From: Torymus aiolomorphi
Lineage: Eukaryota; Arthropoda; Insecta; Hymenoptera; Torymidae
Assembly: GCA_036365515.1 (NCBI GenBank)
Contig: CM070877.1
Coordinates: 72,042,022 to 72,106,021, forward strand
Reading direction: 5' to 3'
DNA length: 64,000 nt
The notes under the pieces are model-generated. The model did no database searches. It saw nothing but the letters and a program-made list of their open reading frames with translations, and was not told where the DNA came from. A program made the translations under genes and the position numbers. The stretch's first letter is position 1. Each line of letters begins with the position of its first letter. Shown one piece after another: positions 22,477 to 34,595 of this stretch.

Positions 22477-24147
22477 ATGGCGCAGGAAGGCTTGCAGCCA
22501 CGAGGCAAGCCTCCGGAAAAATCTTACATATACTCGAAAGCGAAAGTGGCAGCTATTGTGTGTGTACTATGTGAAAACGTTTTTCGTGCGATTGAGTTTG
22601 CCAAGTTAAGCAATACAATAAAAGTGAGTGAAGTGTTCGTTATCTGTCCAAATCATGATGACATCGACATAACCTCAATTGAAAGCGCTATGCCAGATGA
22701 GGGTGAAATAAAAAACGACACAGTAATGAATAATATGAAGAAAACGATTCTCTTGCAACTTCTAGTCAAAATAGAAGAACTGAAAACTCAAGTAAATAAG
22801 GCATTTAACAGCACTACAGAAGAAGACGGAAATATGCTAAAAAAGCCAAGTATAGAAGTGCAAAACAACAATCGGTTACTAAAACAAATAATTAACAAAG
22901 AAAATGACAAAATATGGAAAGCTGACCGAAATAACGAAACAACTAAGACAGAATACAAAAATTATGTTAAAATACTAAATAAGGTTATAAATAATGCCAA
23001 ATTAATGTATAATCGCGAACAAATCCGACAAAACTGCAATAATTTGAGAAATTTATGGAAAATAATAAATGCTAAGCTAGGCAAGAATGTACAAAAAGGT
23101 GTTAAAATAAACCAAATATATGATAAGAATATGCAAAAAGTCACTAACCCTAAAGAAATAGCGAATACAATGAACGACTACTTTTGTAATATTGGTAAAG
23201 AATTAAGTGAAAAAATACAACAACCTCTCAATATCGTCATGAATAATTCAAAAATAAATTATAGAACAATTTTCTTAACACCAACAAACCATCACGAAAT
23301 TATTAAAATCATTAACAACATGAAGCTGAAAAATAGTGGAGTTGATAATATAAATGCTAAAATGCTGAAAACGGTATCATACTATATCGCAATGCCACTA
23401 GAGTATATAATTAACCTTTGCATTGAAAAAGCGGTCTGGCCAGAAGCGCTTAAAAAAGCAGAAATAATACCTATACACAAGGCGAATAGTAAAAATCATA
23501 CATGTAACTATAGATCAATATCACTTATATCTAATATAGCCAAGATATTAGAAAAAATAATATACAATCGAATCCTTAATTTTATCAATGAATGCAAAAT
23601 TATCTCTGATAACCAATTCGGATTTGTCAAAAATAAACGTACAAAAGATGCTTTGAATTACTTAACTAATATGATATATAATAGGCTTGACAATAGCTCT
23701 CCAATTGCAATCGCCTTCTTAGATCTTGCGAAAGCTTTTGATACTGTTGATCATAATATACTCCTCAACAAACTTTATAATTATGGGATAAGAGGCAATG
23801 CTCATAAACTTATGACAAGCTACTTAAATAATAGACAGCATAAAGTTAAAATTAACAAATATACAAGTGAATATAACACTGTTACCACTGGTGTACCGCA
23901 GGGAACTATTTTGGGACCATTATTATTTATATTATACGTGAATGATCTCCTACTAAACATGCCTGACATGAACAGCATAATGTCATATGCGGATGACACA
24001 GCTGTTATAGCAACAGGGAAGAGTTGGGGCGATGTCGAATTAAAGCTAAATAATAATTTAGATAAAATCCCTACGTGTACTGAAAAAAATAAAACGTTGG
24101 CACTCCTTTTTTCGCGAGGAGATATAACTCCTTTAGGAGAAAGGTGA
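22477..24147 (+). pseudogene. ORF1 N-terminus fused to reverse transcriptase (556 codons)
   Basis: The first ~120 residues carry CVLCENVF and VICPNHDD (a possible zinc-binding pair) then a coiled-coil-like NNMKKTILLQLLVKIEELK. This suits a CR1-type ORF1 N-terminus. Around residue 130 the frame passes directly into the ORF2 linker (NLWKIINAKLGK) and RT: YRSISLISNIAKILEKII, AFLDLAKAFDTVDHN, TGVPQGTILGPLLF, YADDTAV at about 23986. ORF1's remainder and the whole endonuclease are absent, consistent with an internal deletion that kept frame. The last ~20 codons come from the inserted element, so the natural RT end is lost. Confidence 0.82.
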
Positions 24148-25063
24148 AACTGCTTTAAAAAAAGGAGATTCTCCTTTTTTTTCAACTAGAAACTCGTGTT
24201 TTTCGGAAAGTGGAAAATACGTCTTTTTAAAAAGTAATTTCTACGTTTTAAAGAAAGTAACTTTCTTGCATGTTATGCATGGCAACGAAATTGAAATTTT
24301 ATATATCCTATATCTATATATCTGTGGTTTCCCGGAAAAACCACGTAAGGGACGAGTTTTTCAAAATCAGTTTTATGCATTTTTTCTTATCTTTAAACAG
24401 CCCTCTATCATCTAGCCGTGACAGAAATTACAAAAGCGCACTCGTTGTCTTGAATCAGCACAAGGAAAAACCACATATCTCCATTTTTTCAACATTTTCC
24501 CGGAATAACCACGTATCTCCATTTTTTAAAGAATAATTCCCGGTAAAACCACGTAACTCCACTTATTTTTTAGAATAATTCCCGGAAAAACCACGTAACT
24601 CCACTTTTTTTAGAATAGCTCCCGGAAAAACCACGTAACTCCTCTTTTTGTGTAGACTAATAGGCCGTTTAGTGTATTTTATTAAATAAAATGGTTATTT
24701 TATTTTTTCTTAATTTTCAAAAGATAACCTAAAATAAAATTTTATGATCTAAAAATGAGTTGAAATAGTACAATCAATCAAATTGATTAGATTATACTAA
24801 AAGATTTACAACACAACCTTCATTTTTTCTATGTATATTACAGAAATCATACATGCTGTAGTATATCGTTTTAAAAAAAGTAGATGCAGCTTAAAAAAAA
24901 GGAAAATCTCCTTTTTTTACGTTGTATTGCCTTATTTAGAAATACGGTAAGACTACTTTAAAAAAAGGAGATTCTCCTTTTTTTTAAGCTGTATTTCCTT
25001 TTTTCGAAAAATAGAAGCTGCATCTTTTTATGAGTAGAGGGGACAAACTTATTATTTTTTTCA
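24080..25063. mobile_element. Non-coding insertion with ~46-bp tandem repeats and AGGAGATTCTCC palindromes
   Basis: ACTGAAAAAAATAA near 24080 and TTATTTTTTTCAGT near 25063 form terminal inverted repeats, and the host RT frame stops and resumes at these points. Inside, four to five units of CCCGGAAAAACCACGTAACT plus a T-rich spacer run from about 24325 to 24650. AAAAAAGGAGATTCTCCTTT palindromes occur near both ends. It encodes nothing recognisable, so it is a MITE-like or foldback insertion. Confidence 0.7.
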
Positions 25064-25714
25064 GTGTGGCTCGTTCAAAACATGACGTACAGAAGTTACA
25101 GTAACAGTATCCCTAGTAATCTAAGAATACAAATTTCTGGGAAACATTTAAAAAGAGTTGAACACTATGAATACTTGGGCATGATAATTGACCAAAATCT
25201 TAAATGGAACAAACACATAGAATACATAGCAAATAAAACAAAATATCTGATTTTCATATTCAAAAGAATATCCAAGTTTATGACGATAGAAATTCTAAAA
25301 ATGATATATTATGCTTTCTTCCACAGTATAATTAAACACAGTGGAATTATAGGCTGGGGAGGTGCATATGCAAATGTATTAAACTTAATCAAAAGATTAC
25401 AAATCAGACTGTTGAAAATAATAAACAAAAACACATTTATTACACACAGTAATCCTTTAAATATTGAACAACTTTTTACATACGAAGCCTTAATATATCA
25501 CTACAGTATACTAAGAAATAAATACTTAAACACAGCAAGTATAACAAGAAATAAGAATATTCAAATACCACTAAGACATAAAACAATAAATAGTAAAAAT
25601 AGCTGTTTAAAAGCTATCATTATATACAATAATCTACCAAATGATCTAAAAATATTGAATGATACATATTATAGAAAAAATAAGTTAAAAGAGTGGATTA
25701 CCAAAAAGATTTAA
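25064..25714 (+). pseudogene. RT C-terminal part of the second non-LTR element
   Basis: Carries KRVEHYEYLGMIIDQNLKWN and AYANVLNLIKRLQIRLLKII, homologous to 10360-10800 of the first element. Translation is open from about 25064 to the stop at 25712. It is separated from the catalytic half by the insertion at 24080-25063. Confidence 0.85.
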
Positions 25715-26640
25715 GAAAAATCTAATATATATATATATATATGTGTGAAACAGGACTTATGTTGACATCGCGTGTTAATACTTATGTAAAATTAACACGT
25801 AAAAATTACGTCCGCATAAGTACCGCAAAGTCAGCATAAGTCTCGCACCAGTTCAGAAATTGTCTGCATAAGTCACGTTCCATACAAATATATATATATA
25901 GTTATGTGACTATATATATAGATATAGTTATGTGAGTAGGGATTTATGTAGCCCAACCCTGTATATTAGTACCTACGCCCCAGAGTTCCGCATTGTAAGG
26001 AGGTAAGGGTGGCGCTACGCTCCGCCATTGTCTAATTGTAATAATAACATCCCTCAGGTTATTAACTTCCGCAGCGACGCCTGCGGCGCCGCCTTTAGTT
26101 TCCGCAGAATTTTTCCGGAAATTTTGTTTGAGCTCTCGAAGTTGGAACTCTAGATCGGTCTGCCTAAACGACTATATTTAGAAATTTTATGAAGCTCGGA
26201 CTGCATAATCCAAGTCAGGCTCGATAAACCCCTAAAAAATAAAAAAACGGGCTTTATAAACCCCGTTACAGAAATATATATATATCCGTATATTATATAG
26301 ATGTTCGAAATTCTTACCACCCAGCCCCTCTCGCCCCCTCTCGCATCCCTTCGCATTCCCTCGCCCCTCCCTGCACCCCCTCGCCACCTCCTCGTGCCCC
26401 CTCGACCTCTCAAAATAACGGAAAAATGTGATTATTTATACGCGTTTTGGGAAGGTTCGCGCCCCCTCGCTCCCTTCTCGCGCCCTCTCGCCCCCCTCGC
26501 CCCCTCGCCCCCTCTACCCCCTCAGCCCCCCTCAAAATAATGTCATTATTTAAATAGTTTTCGACGCCACCCTAGGGGTACTGTTAATAGGCGCGTGGGA
26601 TTTATATTTCAAGTGTTTTCCTTCGCCAGTAGCCCTACAA
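25715..26640. repeat. AT microsatellites and CCCCTCG-rich minisatellite; no gene
   Basis: (TA)n tracts lie at about 25720-25742 and 25890-25930. A GC-rich hairpin GGCGCTACGCTCCGCC is near 26010. From about 26325 to 26535 the plus strand is a C-rich minisatellite of CCCCTCG-like units. Frames here are compositional artefacts. Confidence 0.75.
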
Positions 26641-27521
26641 CCACTTTCTCAAAACTTTGGAATAAATAGGATACCGTGATCAAAAAGGTGATTCCTCTAG
26701 AGCAAGGCTTTTGCAAAATCTTGATCAACGACCTCGAAAATCCCTGTATACCAATTTTCAGCAATATCTAAGCTTTTTTCGAACTTTTAACGGCCATATT
26801 AGATCCGCCATTTTTAATTTGAAGAGTCTTATAGCAAAATTGTGATTAGCGACCTCGAAATATAAATCTTGATCTACGAGCTCGAAAACCCCTATATACA
26901 AACTTTAAGCAAAATCTTTCAGAAGGATTAAATATATAGTCAGAAGCAATTCCTTCCGAAAAACTTTTAGAAGAATATAAATAGGATATCGTGATCAAAA
27001 AGGTGATTCCTCCATACAAGGCTTTTAATAACAGTCGAAGAACCTTCTAACTATAACAAAGAAAACGTAAATTACGAGTTACAATTAAAAAAAGGTACCG
27101 TGATCAAAAAGGTGGTTTCTCTAGGAGAACCTTCCAACTTTAACAAAAGAAACGTAAATGTACTCCAAAGAAATTGACATTATATAAGAATAAAAATTGT
27201 ATATTATGGAACTTCAAAAGGATTATTGAATACATTGAGGCTATAGAAAAATCACGCGCAATTATTTCTAAAACTACCGGATAAACATACGGTCGAGCTC
27301 AAAAAGGTGATTCCTCCAGGGAACCTTCAAACTTTAACAAAGGAAACGTAATATTTTGGACCGTATATCGTTCTATTTTAGATAGAAGGATGTAAATGTA
27401 TAGTCAGAAGCAATTGCTTTGGAAGACCTTAAAAAGGATATAAATACAATACCGTGATTAAGAAGGTAGATTCCCCATGGCAAGGCTTATGTTAACAGTC
27501 AAGAAACCTTCAAACTTTAAC
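26641..27521. repeat. Degenerate dispersed repeats
   Basis: ACCGTGATCAAAAAGGTGAT-like segments recur near 26672, 26990, 27095, 27295 and 27450. They are usually followed by GGAACCTTC-AACTTTAAC and GAAACGTAA. The stretch 26690-26930 is a copy of the repeat family at 833-1222. No coding region is supported. Confidence 0.65.
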
Positions 27522-27905
27522 TGGGACGAAGCTTCAGTGATTCCAAAAAAGCGTTAGAAATTATTGATAACACTTTAGATGTCACTTGCAATGATGGACA
27601 TTTTGGAGGAAAGTTAATTGTTTTAGGTGGAGATTTTCGAAAAATTTTATCAGTAGTTAGAAGTCAATTTAGAAATACTATTATAGCAGAAACTGTCAAA
27701 AGTTTATATCTTTGGCCATTATTCAATATTTCTAATTTAAAAGTAAATATTCGTACACAAAATAAAGATTTTGCAGCATTTTTATCAAATATTGGAGAAG
27801 GTATAATTGATCCGTTTTTGATTCCGGATAAATGGATTATAAATTACCTTTGCCATGAGATTTATAAAAACATTATCAAAAATTATTATAGAAAATATAT
27901 TTATA
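27522..27905 (+). pseudogene. Helitron PIF1-like helicase fragment
   Basis: Translation gives WDEAS (Walker B type), then FGGKLIVLGGDFRKILSVV, which matches the GGDFRQxLPV block of Helitron/PIF1 helicases. It continues with LWPLF, NIGEGIIDPFLIP and CHEIYKN. About 125 residues are present, with no N-terminal ATPase start and no Rep domain. A Helitron-type 3' end follows about 90 bp downstream on the same strand. Confidence 0.85.
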
Positions 27906-27995
27906 GATTTATTCTCTCAAGAAAAGTAATCAGCCATCGAATTAATCCGTATTCGATAATTTTATATATAAAATTCATTACAATTTTCTTAATGG

Positions 27996-28034
27996 GGGGT
28001 TGGCGAGCGGAGCGAGCAGGGGGTGAAGCCCCAC
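27996..28034 (+). repeat. Helitron-like 3' terminus (hairpin then CTAG)
   Basis: GGCGAGCGGAGCGAGC and GGGGTGAAGCCCC form GC-rich hairpins immediately before CTAG, followed by T. Helitrons characteristically end with a hairpin and CTRR and insert before T. The helicase remnant upstream supports the reading. Confidence 0.6.
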
Positions 28035-28488
28035 TAGTGTATATATATAGATGTAAGGCTCAAAATGGGTACCTACACCCTCCACCCCCTCCACGTCCCT
28101 TCCACATCCCCTCCGCTGACCCCTCCATCTACCCCTCCACCTGTCCCTCCATATCTAATCCATTCCTCATATCAAGCTAAAAATTTTATACAGTGTGTTT
28201 TTGGATTCGTTGGTAATGAATCAGAAATCATATTTTAAGAATTTAAAATGGCGGATCGATGATGGCTGCCAAATACCCGAATAGAAGTGAAATACGGCGT
28301 GCCGTAGGTATCACATGGGCAGGATGGCGTATGACGTGCAAGGCCCTTGCGCAGCATGTAACATTTTTATTGTAAGGTACTTGTGTCTCTGCAGTACGAT
28401 AAACTCATTTAAAATAAGCCTTATCCGGGCCGGTATAACGCCGTGATATTTTCTGAATAAGGTACGTGTCATTTTTCCGTTATAAATG
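28035..28488. other. C-rich repeat and non-coding spacer
   Basis: CCCTCCAC-like units run from about 28076 to 28165. A partial copy of the 29520-30085 repeat (GGATTCGTTGGTAATGAATC, ATGGCGGATCG) lies at about 28190-28275. No gene is seen. Confidence 0.55.
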
Positions 28489-29330
28489 CATCTAATTCGT
28501 GGTTTAGGTGTGCAGGGTGACCGATGGTGAAGTCGAGGTGGTGCGCTCCATAGTTTTTTGCCTCTAGGTGTTGCAACGCATCGGATGCGTGGTTTAGGTC
28601 ATTGGGGTAGCTGATGATGGAGTCTAGGTATTGCGCACTGTAGTTTTTTACGTCTAAATATCGAAATGCATCGAATACGTGGTCTAGGTGTTCGGGATGA
28701 CCGGTGGTAAAGTCGAGGTGGTGCGCTCCGTAGTTTTTTGTCTCTAAGTGTTGGAACGCATCGAATGCGGGGTCTAGATGTTCGGAGTGGTCGGTAGTGG
28801 AGTCTAGGTGGCACGCTTCGTAGTATTTTGTTTCTAGGTGTTGGAATGCATCGAAAATCGTGGAGGACAATGAAAACTACGGAGCGCATCACGTAGACAC
28901 CGTCACTGGCTACCCCGACCACTTCAACCACGCATTGAATGCATTCCGACACCTAGACGCAAAAAATTACGGAGCGCACAACCTAGACTCCGTCATTGGC
29001 CACTCTGGATACCTAGACCACGCATTTGATGAGTTCCAACATCTAGAGGCAAAAACCTTCGGTGCGCACCATCCATACTCCGTCATCGGCTACCCCGAAC
29101 ATCTACATCAAACGTTGGATGCGGCTCGACAGCTACAGGTCAAAAACTACAGAGCGCACCATCTAGACTCCATCATTGGCGACTCCGAACACCTAGACTA
29201 CACATTCGATGGGTTCTAACACCTAGAGGCAAAAATTTACAGTACGCACCCCCTATAGACAGTGTCATCGGGTACCGCGAACACCTAGACTACGTATTAG
29301 ATGCGTCCTGAGGCCTAAATAAAAAACTAC
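28489..29330. repeat. Head-to-head 90-bp minisatellite with open frames
   Basis: About four 90-bp units read on the minus strand (28489-28860) and about five on the plus strand (28860-29330). Each encodes a 30-residue unit of the form FDAFQHLExKNYGAHHLD followed by a GHPEHLDH-like stretch. The inversion centre is near 28862. Both halves are open for 120-130 codons before stops. Nothing resembles a known domain. It could be a satellite that keeps an open frame by chance of period (90 = 3 x 30), or a fragment of a repetitive gene. Confidence 0.7.
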
Positions 29331-29519
29331 GAAGATTATTTAGAGACAGTAAGCCGCGTGTTGACCGAATGAGGGACGGATCAGGGCCATATGTTTTGCC
29401 GGACATATGGATATCGATAGGTAAAATCATCCGGCCCTCATAAGGTTCGGCTTTACATGCCTCGTCTGGCGCGGATCAGGAATCACGGCAGCCGGATCCG
29501 TCCCGCGTCTTTGCCGTTT

Positions 29520-30085
29520 GAAAATTTCTAGTCGGGTATTGAAATATTACTGGATCTTGCTGAAAAATGTATGTACGGGATTTCTGGATTCGATGATTAC
29601 GAATCTGAACTCAAATTTTCAGAGGTCAAAATGGCGGATCGAAGATGGAGGCCGAATATTCAAATATTACTGGATTTTTTTGAAAATTGTATATACGGAA
29701 TTTCTGGATTCGCTGATTACGAATCTGAACTCAGATTTTGTAAATACAATATGGCAGACAAAAATTGAAATATTACTGGATTATGCTGAAAATTGTATAT
29801 AGGGGGTATCTGGATTCGCTGATTACGAATCTGAACTCATATTTTGCCAATTCAAAATGGCGGCCAAATATTCACATATTACTGAGTTTGGCAATTCTAT
29901 ATGGGGGATTTCTGGATTCGCGTATTAGAATTTCTGGATGATAGAATTCGCTGATTAGGAATCTGAACTCGGATTTTGTAAATTAAAATTGTCGGACCAA
30001 AGACGGCGGCCAAAAATGAAATATTACTAGATTATGCTAAAAATTTTATACAGGTGTTTCCGGATTCGCTGGTAATAGATGGCTA
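29520..30085. repeat. ~115-bp tandem repeats
   Basis: Units containing TATTACTGGATTTTGCTGAA-like, GGATTCGCTGATTACGAATC and TCAAAATGGCGG segments repeat four to five times with decay to the right. Open frames of 65-95 codons in one phase follow the period and are not supported as genes. Confidence 0.8.
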
Positions 30086-31340
30086 TTGTAGGTGTGCGCG
30101 ATAAGCGCGTACGAGAGAGACAGTGTTCTCTCATTGCTCGTGTAAAAGGTGAGACGGTGTCACTGAAGTCTGCGCGGACTGCACTCTCTCGCTGCCCATG
30201 CAAGCGGCGAGGCAGCGAGAAGATGGAGAGCAGTTGCCGTGCCTAGAGGCGTCAGCTGACTTATTTTACCTGATGGGCAGAATTCTCTCGCCATCCGTGT
30301 AAAGAGCGAAGCGGCGAGAATCCGAAAGCGCGTGCTCGGTGCTGTCTTCTGTGCCTAGGTTGACACGAACTTCTTCGTCCTGGTGTGGAGAAAAGGCTCG
30401 TTGGTAGCGCCGAGGAGTAGTGACTGCTAGAAACTCAGCCGCGGAGAGAGAGAGAGAGAGAGAGAGAGAAACGATCCTCCTCGTTGAGCAGAAGCGCTAG
30501 TATAGAGCGCGGCGCCGATAAGGTAGGGTGCCTGCGCTGCAGGTGAGCACGCAGGCGTGCCGGCGAGATAACGAGCTGGCAACAATGGCTTCGGCTTCTC
30601 GCTGTGGCCTTGGGGAAGACGTGCGTGTGACGGAGGCGAGCTGCCTTAGCGATGCTCATCGAAGTCTTGCGGCGAATGCACGATTATGTGCGTCTATAAG
30701 ATGACTGCTTACTCGTGTCGTCTGGGGACGAGGTTGGCTGGAACGTGACAGAGACGGTTATTTCCGGGGTAGCGAGAAATCCTCGTACTTGCCACGCACA
30801 TGCTGCTACCCGGAGTTGGTTGTTTGCGGGCTTCTTGTCGCGGATGTGGAGAGGGAGATTCCCGCTGATCGCCGTCGTTGCACTTCGCTCGGAAACGCAC
30901 ACTTACACAACAATCCGGCTCGAAGGACCAGTAATGTTAAGGATAGTGCCGGGGATCGCTGTGCGAAATTAAAACACGTACACAAAAATAAGTAGAATTT
31001 TACACTTTATTTGCATATTTGTACCTACACTCTGTAGTGTACTGTGAGAGTGTGTTAGCGTGTGTCTTGAGAGAGAACTGCGCGAAGCGTGCATCATGGA
31101 GTGCTCTCTGAGCGGAACTGGCGATAATCCCCGTGACTCGGCAGCGTTGAGGCAGGTGGATTTGGGGGGCGGTAATAAGCGGCCCGCTGATTGGCTAACA
31201 AAATCCGCGTGAGGCTTTCTTAGAGAAGTCATGTGGTTGACAATGGAATTAGCTGAATTCCAAACATTGGGCAAATTTTCTAATTTAAATCAAATAATTA
31301 AGCACTTAAATTTATTTAATAAATAGATCAATTTGTGACT
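30086..31340. other. GC-rich, CTCTC-rich stretch; possible solo LTR, unclassified
   Basis: Composition differs sharply from the AT-rich surroundings, with GAGAGAGACAG, GCGAGAATCC and an (AG)n tract at 30446-30470. On the minus strand, AATAAAG near 31010 could be a polyadenylation signal. This style resembles the LTRs elsewhere in the window, but I found no clean TG...CA ends or target duplication. No ORF is credible. Confidence 0.35.
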
Positions 31341-31352
31341 ATTATAAACCTT

Positions 31353-32230
31353 TCAAAATTTTAACCAAACTGAGAATTTAAAAATATCATTCCAAACAAC
31401 ATTCTCAATTATTGAAGAATCGTTTGAAACGTTTTCAATAAATGTTTTATTTGGATTTTTACACCGAGATAATGAAACATATAATTGGCCATGTGAAAAT
31501 AATGGTCGTCTAATGAAAATTCCAATAGAATCGAAATTCTGCGCCTCAGATTTATTTATTGTCATAGCAAAAGCTAATATAATTGGAAATTCTTTTCTAT
31601 AAAGAATAAAAGGAAATGAAGATGAATCTGCAGTATTTAGTGTTATTCGTGGAATAAAAACTTCTTCACTAATTCATTCGCCTGCAATTATTTCTGCCTG
31701 AACGTTATGAGAATATAATCAAGTTATTGTTAGACGTGTACCATTACGCATTCCTTCTGTAATATTTATATTTCTAATTAACCTAACAATAGCATTTACT
31801 TTCAATTTTAATTCATGAGGTGGAAGAGCTTCTTTAATATTGTTAAGCATTTCAACTGGATAATTTAAATGAATATTTTCATCTGTTTGATCAACTCCTT
31901 AATGAGTTGCATAATCTAAGCTATAGTATGTATATATTTTTTCTTACAGTAATTCTAAAACATTATTACTCATAATTTTAGTATCTTTATTATGAGCAGT
32001 TAAGATTACAGGATCTGTTGAAGTTTTAATATTAATGTTACTATAAATTTCTTTGCAAACATTATTCGTTTTTCATTTATTTGGAATAATAAATGGATTA
32101 ATTCTTCCTTCACCTAATTCTAACCATAGTGAAGCAAATTATTTATCTTCCGAACGAATATTTTGAGTTAATTTTAAATCTTTAAAAAATACCTCACTCG
32201 CAACTTTACAAACTACCCAAAAATAACTAT
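31353..32230 (-). pseudogene. Helitron PIF1-like helicase C-terminal remnant
   Basis: On the minus strand, LGEGRINPFIIPNK and VILTAHNKDT (about 31980-32110), then [17 protein letters not shown] and [13 protein letters not shown] (31400-31565), match the C-terminal helicase motifs of Helitron PIF1 (TINKSQGQTF, HGQLYVALSR). Several stops and frame changes occur between them. It is on the opposite strand from the fragment at 27522. Confidence 0.82.
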
Positions 32231-32530
32231 ATATTATTACAAATTAAAAAAAAATAAAATTCACCACTCACCTTCAAAAAACTGTACCCACTTTACATTA
32301 CATTTGAAAAACATTAGAACATTACAACACTGTTGAGCTCGCGAGAGACGCGAGTCGCAGGTGATACGCGATAGGTTAGGGTGCGATTTCATGATCGCGA
32401 CATTGTCGTTGTGTCGCTGCTGCAACGGCGATAGACGCTGCGCGCGCTTTTCAAATATACACTAACAACATAAATAATATCTCATTATTCTGATTATTAA
32501 CGCACAAAAATTAACATAAAGGAGTCACGC

Positions 32531-32560
32531 AGGGGTTATCCCCCTAGTGTGTGTGTGTGT

Positions 32561-32640
<80 letters not shown>
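32531..32640 (+). repeat. Helitron-like 3' end abutting a (GT)n microsatellite
   Basis: AGGGGTTATCCCCCTAG (hairpin plus CTAG, ending 32547) is followed by T and about 93 bp of (GT)n. The microsatellite in turn cuts off the copia reading frame on its right. Reading it as a Helitron end is tentative because the nearby helicase remnant is on the other strand. Confidence 0.45.
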
Positions 32641-32641
<1 letters not shown>

Positions 32642-34595
32642 TACTTTATTAATTTATTAATTTTATCTTTATTTTTACAGCATATTAAGAGATCAAATAC
32701 TAAAATATATATAGTATCATCGTCTGTGTTATTTACATATAAACAGTAATCATAATTGCTTCTTATGAACCCAAGTTCACTCACGCATTCATCAAATGTC
32801 TCATACCAAGCCTTTGGGCTTTCCCTCAATCCGTATAGTGCTTTTAGTAATTTATAAACTTTATTTTTGCCGGTTTCATAACCTTGTGGTTCATGAATAT
32901 AAACTTCTGATTTTACTTTCCCGTTAGAAATGCTGTTTTTACATCCATTTGGTCTATAAATAGATTATTTACGCAACAATAACGTAACAAAATTTTTTAA
33001 CGTTTCCATTTTTCCTACTGGCGAATAAACATTTTCTTGATATTCTCTTTGTTGGAAACCTCTAACAACTAACCTAGCCTTAAGAGAGTCATCGCCTTTT
33101 CTTTTGTAGACCCACTTTGCATCAATAATCTTTTTATTTTGGGGTTTATCAACTACAACCCATGTATTATTTTTCTTTAGACATTCAATTTCTGAATTCA
33201 TAGCTTTTTGCCATTCTTTAGATTCACTGGAGTTTAGCGCCTCCTCAAATGTATTCGGTACATTTGCATTTACATAATGTATATAAATATAATGTGGGTT
33301 TTCGTATCTTTGTACCGGACTTTTCTTTCTGTTCGATGTTCTTTTAACATTTAAATTTTCATTTGGACGATTGAAAGCATTATCGAAGTTCTCATTCTCA
33401 TTTTCAATATTTTCGATTTCATCATTATTATTAATTAAATTTTCATTGTCAAGATCATTTTCAGTCTGACTACTTGTTTCACTACTTGAATCATTTGATT
33501 CGTCTAAATTTAATTGGATAATATTTTCATCGTTAAGATTTTCCAAACAGATTATTTCAGTGCCATGTTCGACAATTTGTACATGTCTGGCATTTATTTT
33601 ATTGTTTAATAAGACTCTATAACCATTGTGCGTATATCCTACTAATATACCTAATTGGGCTTTATCATCCTATTTTCCTTTTCTCAAAGCTTCTGGTTTT
33701 CTAACGAAGACTTTACTGCCGTATATTTTTAAGTTTTTTACGTTTGGTTTATTTCCAAAAAATGTTTCAAAAGGAGTTTTATTTTCATTTGAGTTGGCTA
33801 TTGTACGGTTTTTCAAGAGACTGTTTTAACGATTTCTGGCCAATATCTTAATGGTATTTTGGTCTCTCTTAACAGACATCTGCCTATATCCATAGCTGAT
33901 CTATTGAATCTTTCTGCTGCTCCATTTAATTGATGGACGTAGGGTGGGCAAGGTAATAATTCAATTCCTTTCTCATTTATAAACTGATAAATTTCCTTAT
34001 TCAAGTACTCTTTGCCATTATCGCAATTTAATTTTTTAACTCTTTTATTAAATTTGTTTTCAACTAAATTTACATATTCTTTAAAACAACTTGCAGTCTC
34101 TGATTTGTTTTTGATACAATAAACTTTACTACATTTACTGTAATCATCAATAAAACTTAGAAAAAACTTTTCTCCACCAGAACCTGTTGTTCTGTGTGGA
34201 CCATTTAGATCAGTGTCAATTAACTCTAAAATTTCTGAAGTTTTACCCCTCTCATTTTCAAACCGTACATTTGCCATTTTACTTTGAATACAATTTGCGC
34301 ATTTCATTACATTATTTTCTAATTTATATGGTAATCTGTCTACCAATTTATCTTTTACTAATTTGTTTAGATATTGAAAGTTGACATGGCCTAATGCTCT
34401 ATGCCACTTTTCTTATTCAGTTAATTTTACAGAGTTTACATATACATTATTTTCAAAATCCTTATATATGTAACTTTTCATAACATACAAATCATTTATT
34501 TTGTTTGCTCCCGCAACTAATTCTTTATTTTTGTTATAAATCTTTGCATTATCATTTCTATAAACAATAGTATTATTTCTTGTATTTTTTGCAAC

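Larger units (their letters stand above)
22477..25714 (+). mobile_element. Second CR1/jockey-like non-LTR element, internally deleted
   Basis: It follows a 15+ nt A-run directly and ends with a stop at 25712-25714. It is related to 6246-11088 throughout the RT (PTNHHEI, SLISNIAKILEKII, DLAKAFDTV). The endonuclease is missing. A ~1-kb insertion at about 24080-25063 splits the RT C-terminal part. Confidence 0.85.

Noticed and set aside
26150..26540. Arg/Gly- and Pro-rich frames
   Set aside because: Translation of the CCCCTCG minisatellite on either strand.
28469..28870. Confident host gene call for the 30-residue repeats
   Set aside because: The head-to-head array and lack of any start, splice or domain evidence make a minisatellite more likely; kept only as a finding.
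30435..31274. Several short GC-rich frames as genes
   Set aside because: Overlapping frames on both strands with no motifs; an LTR-like or regulatory stretch fits better.
32549..32749. Frame beginning with Cys-Val repeats
   Set aside because: It is the (GT)n microsatellite reading into copia antisense.
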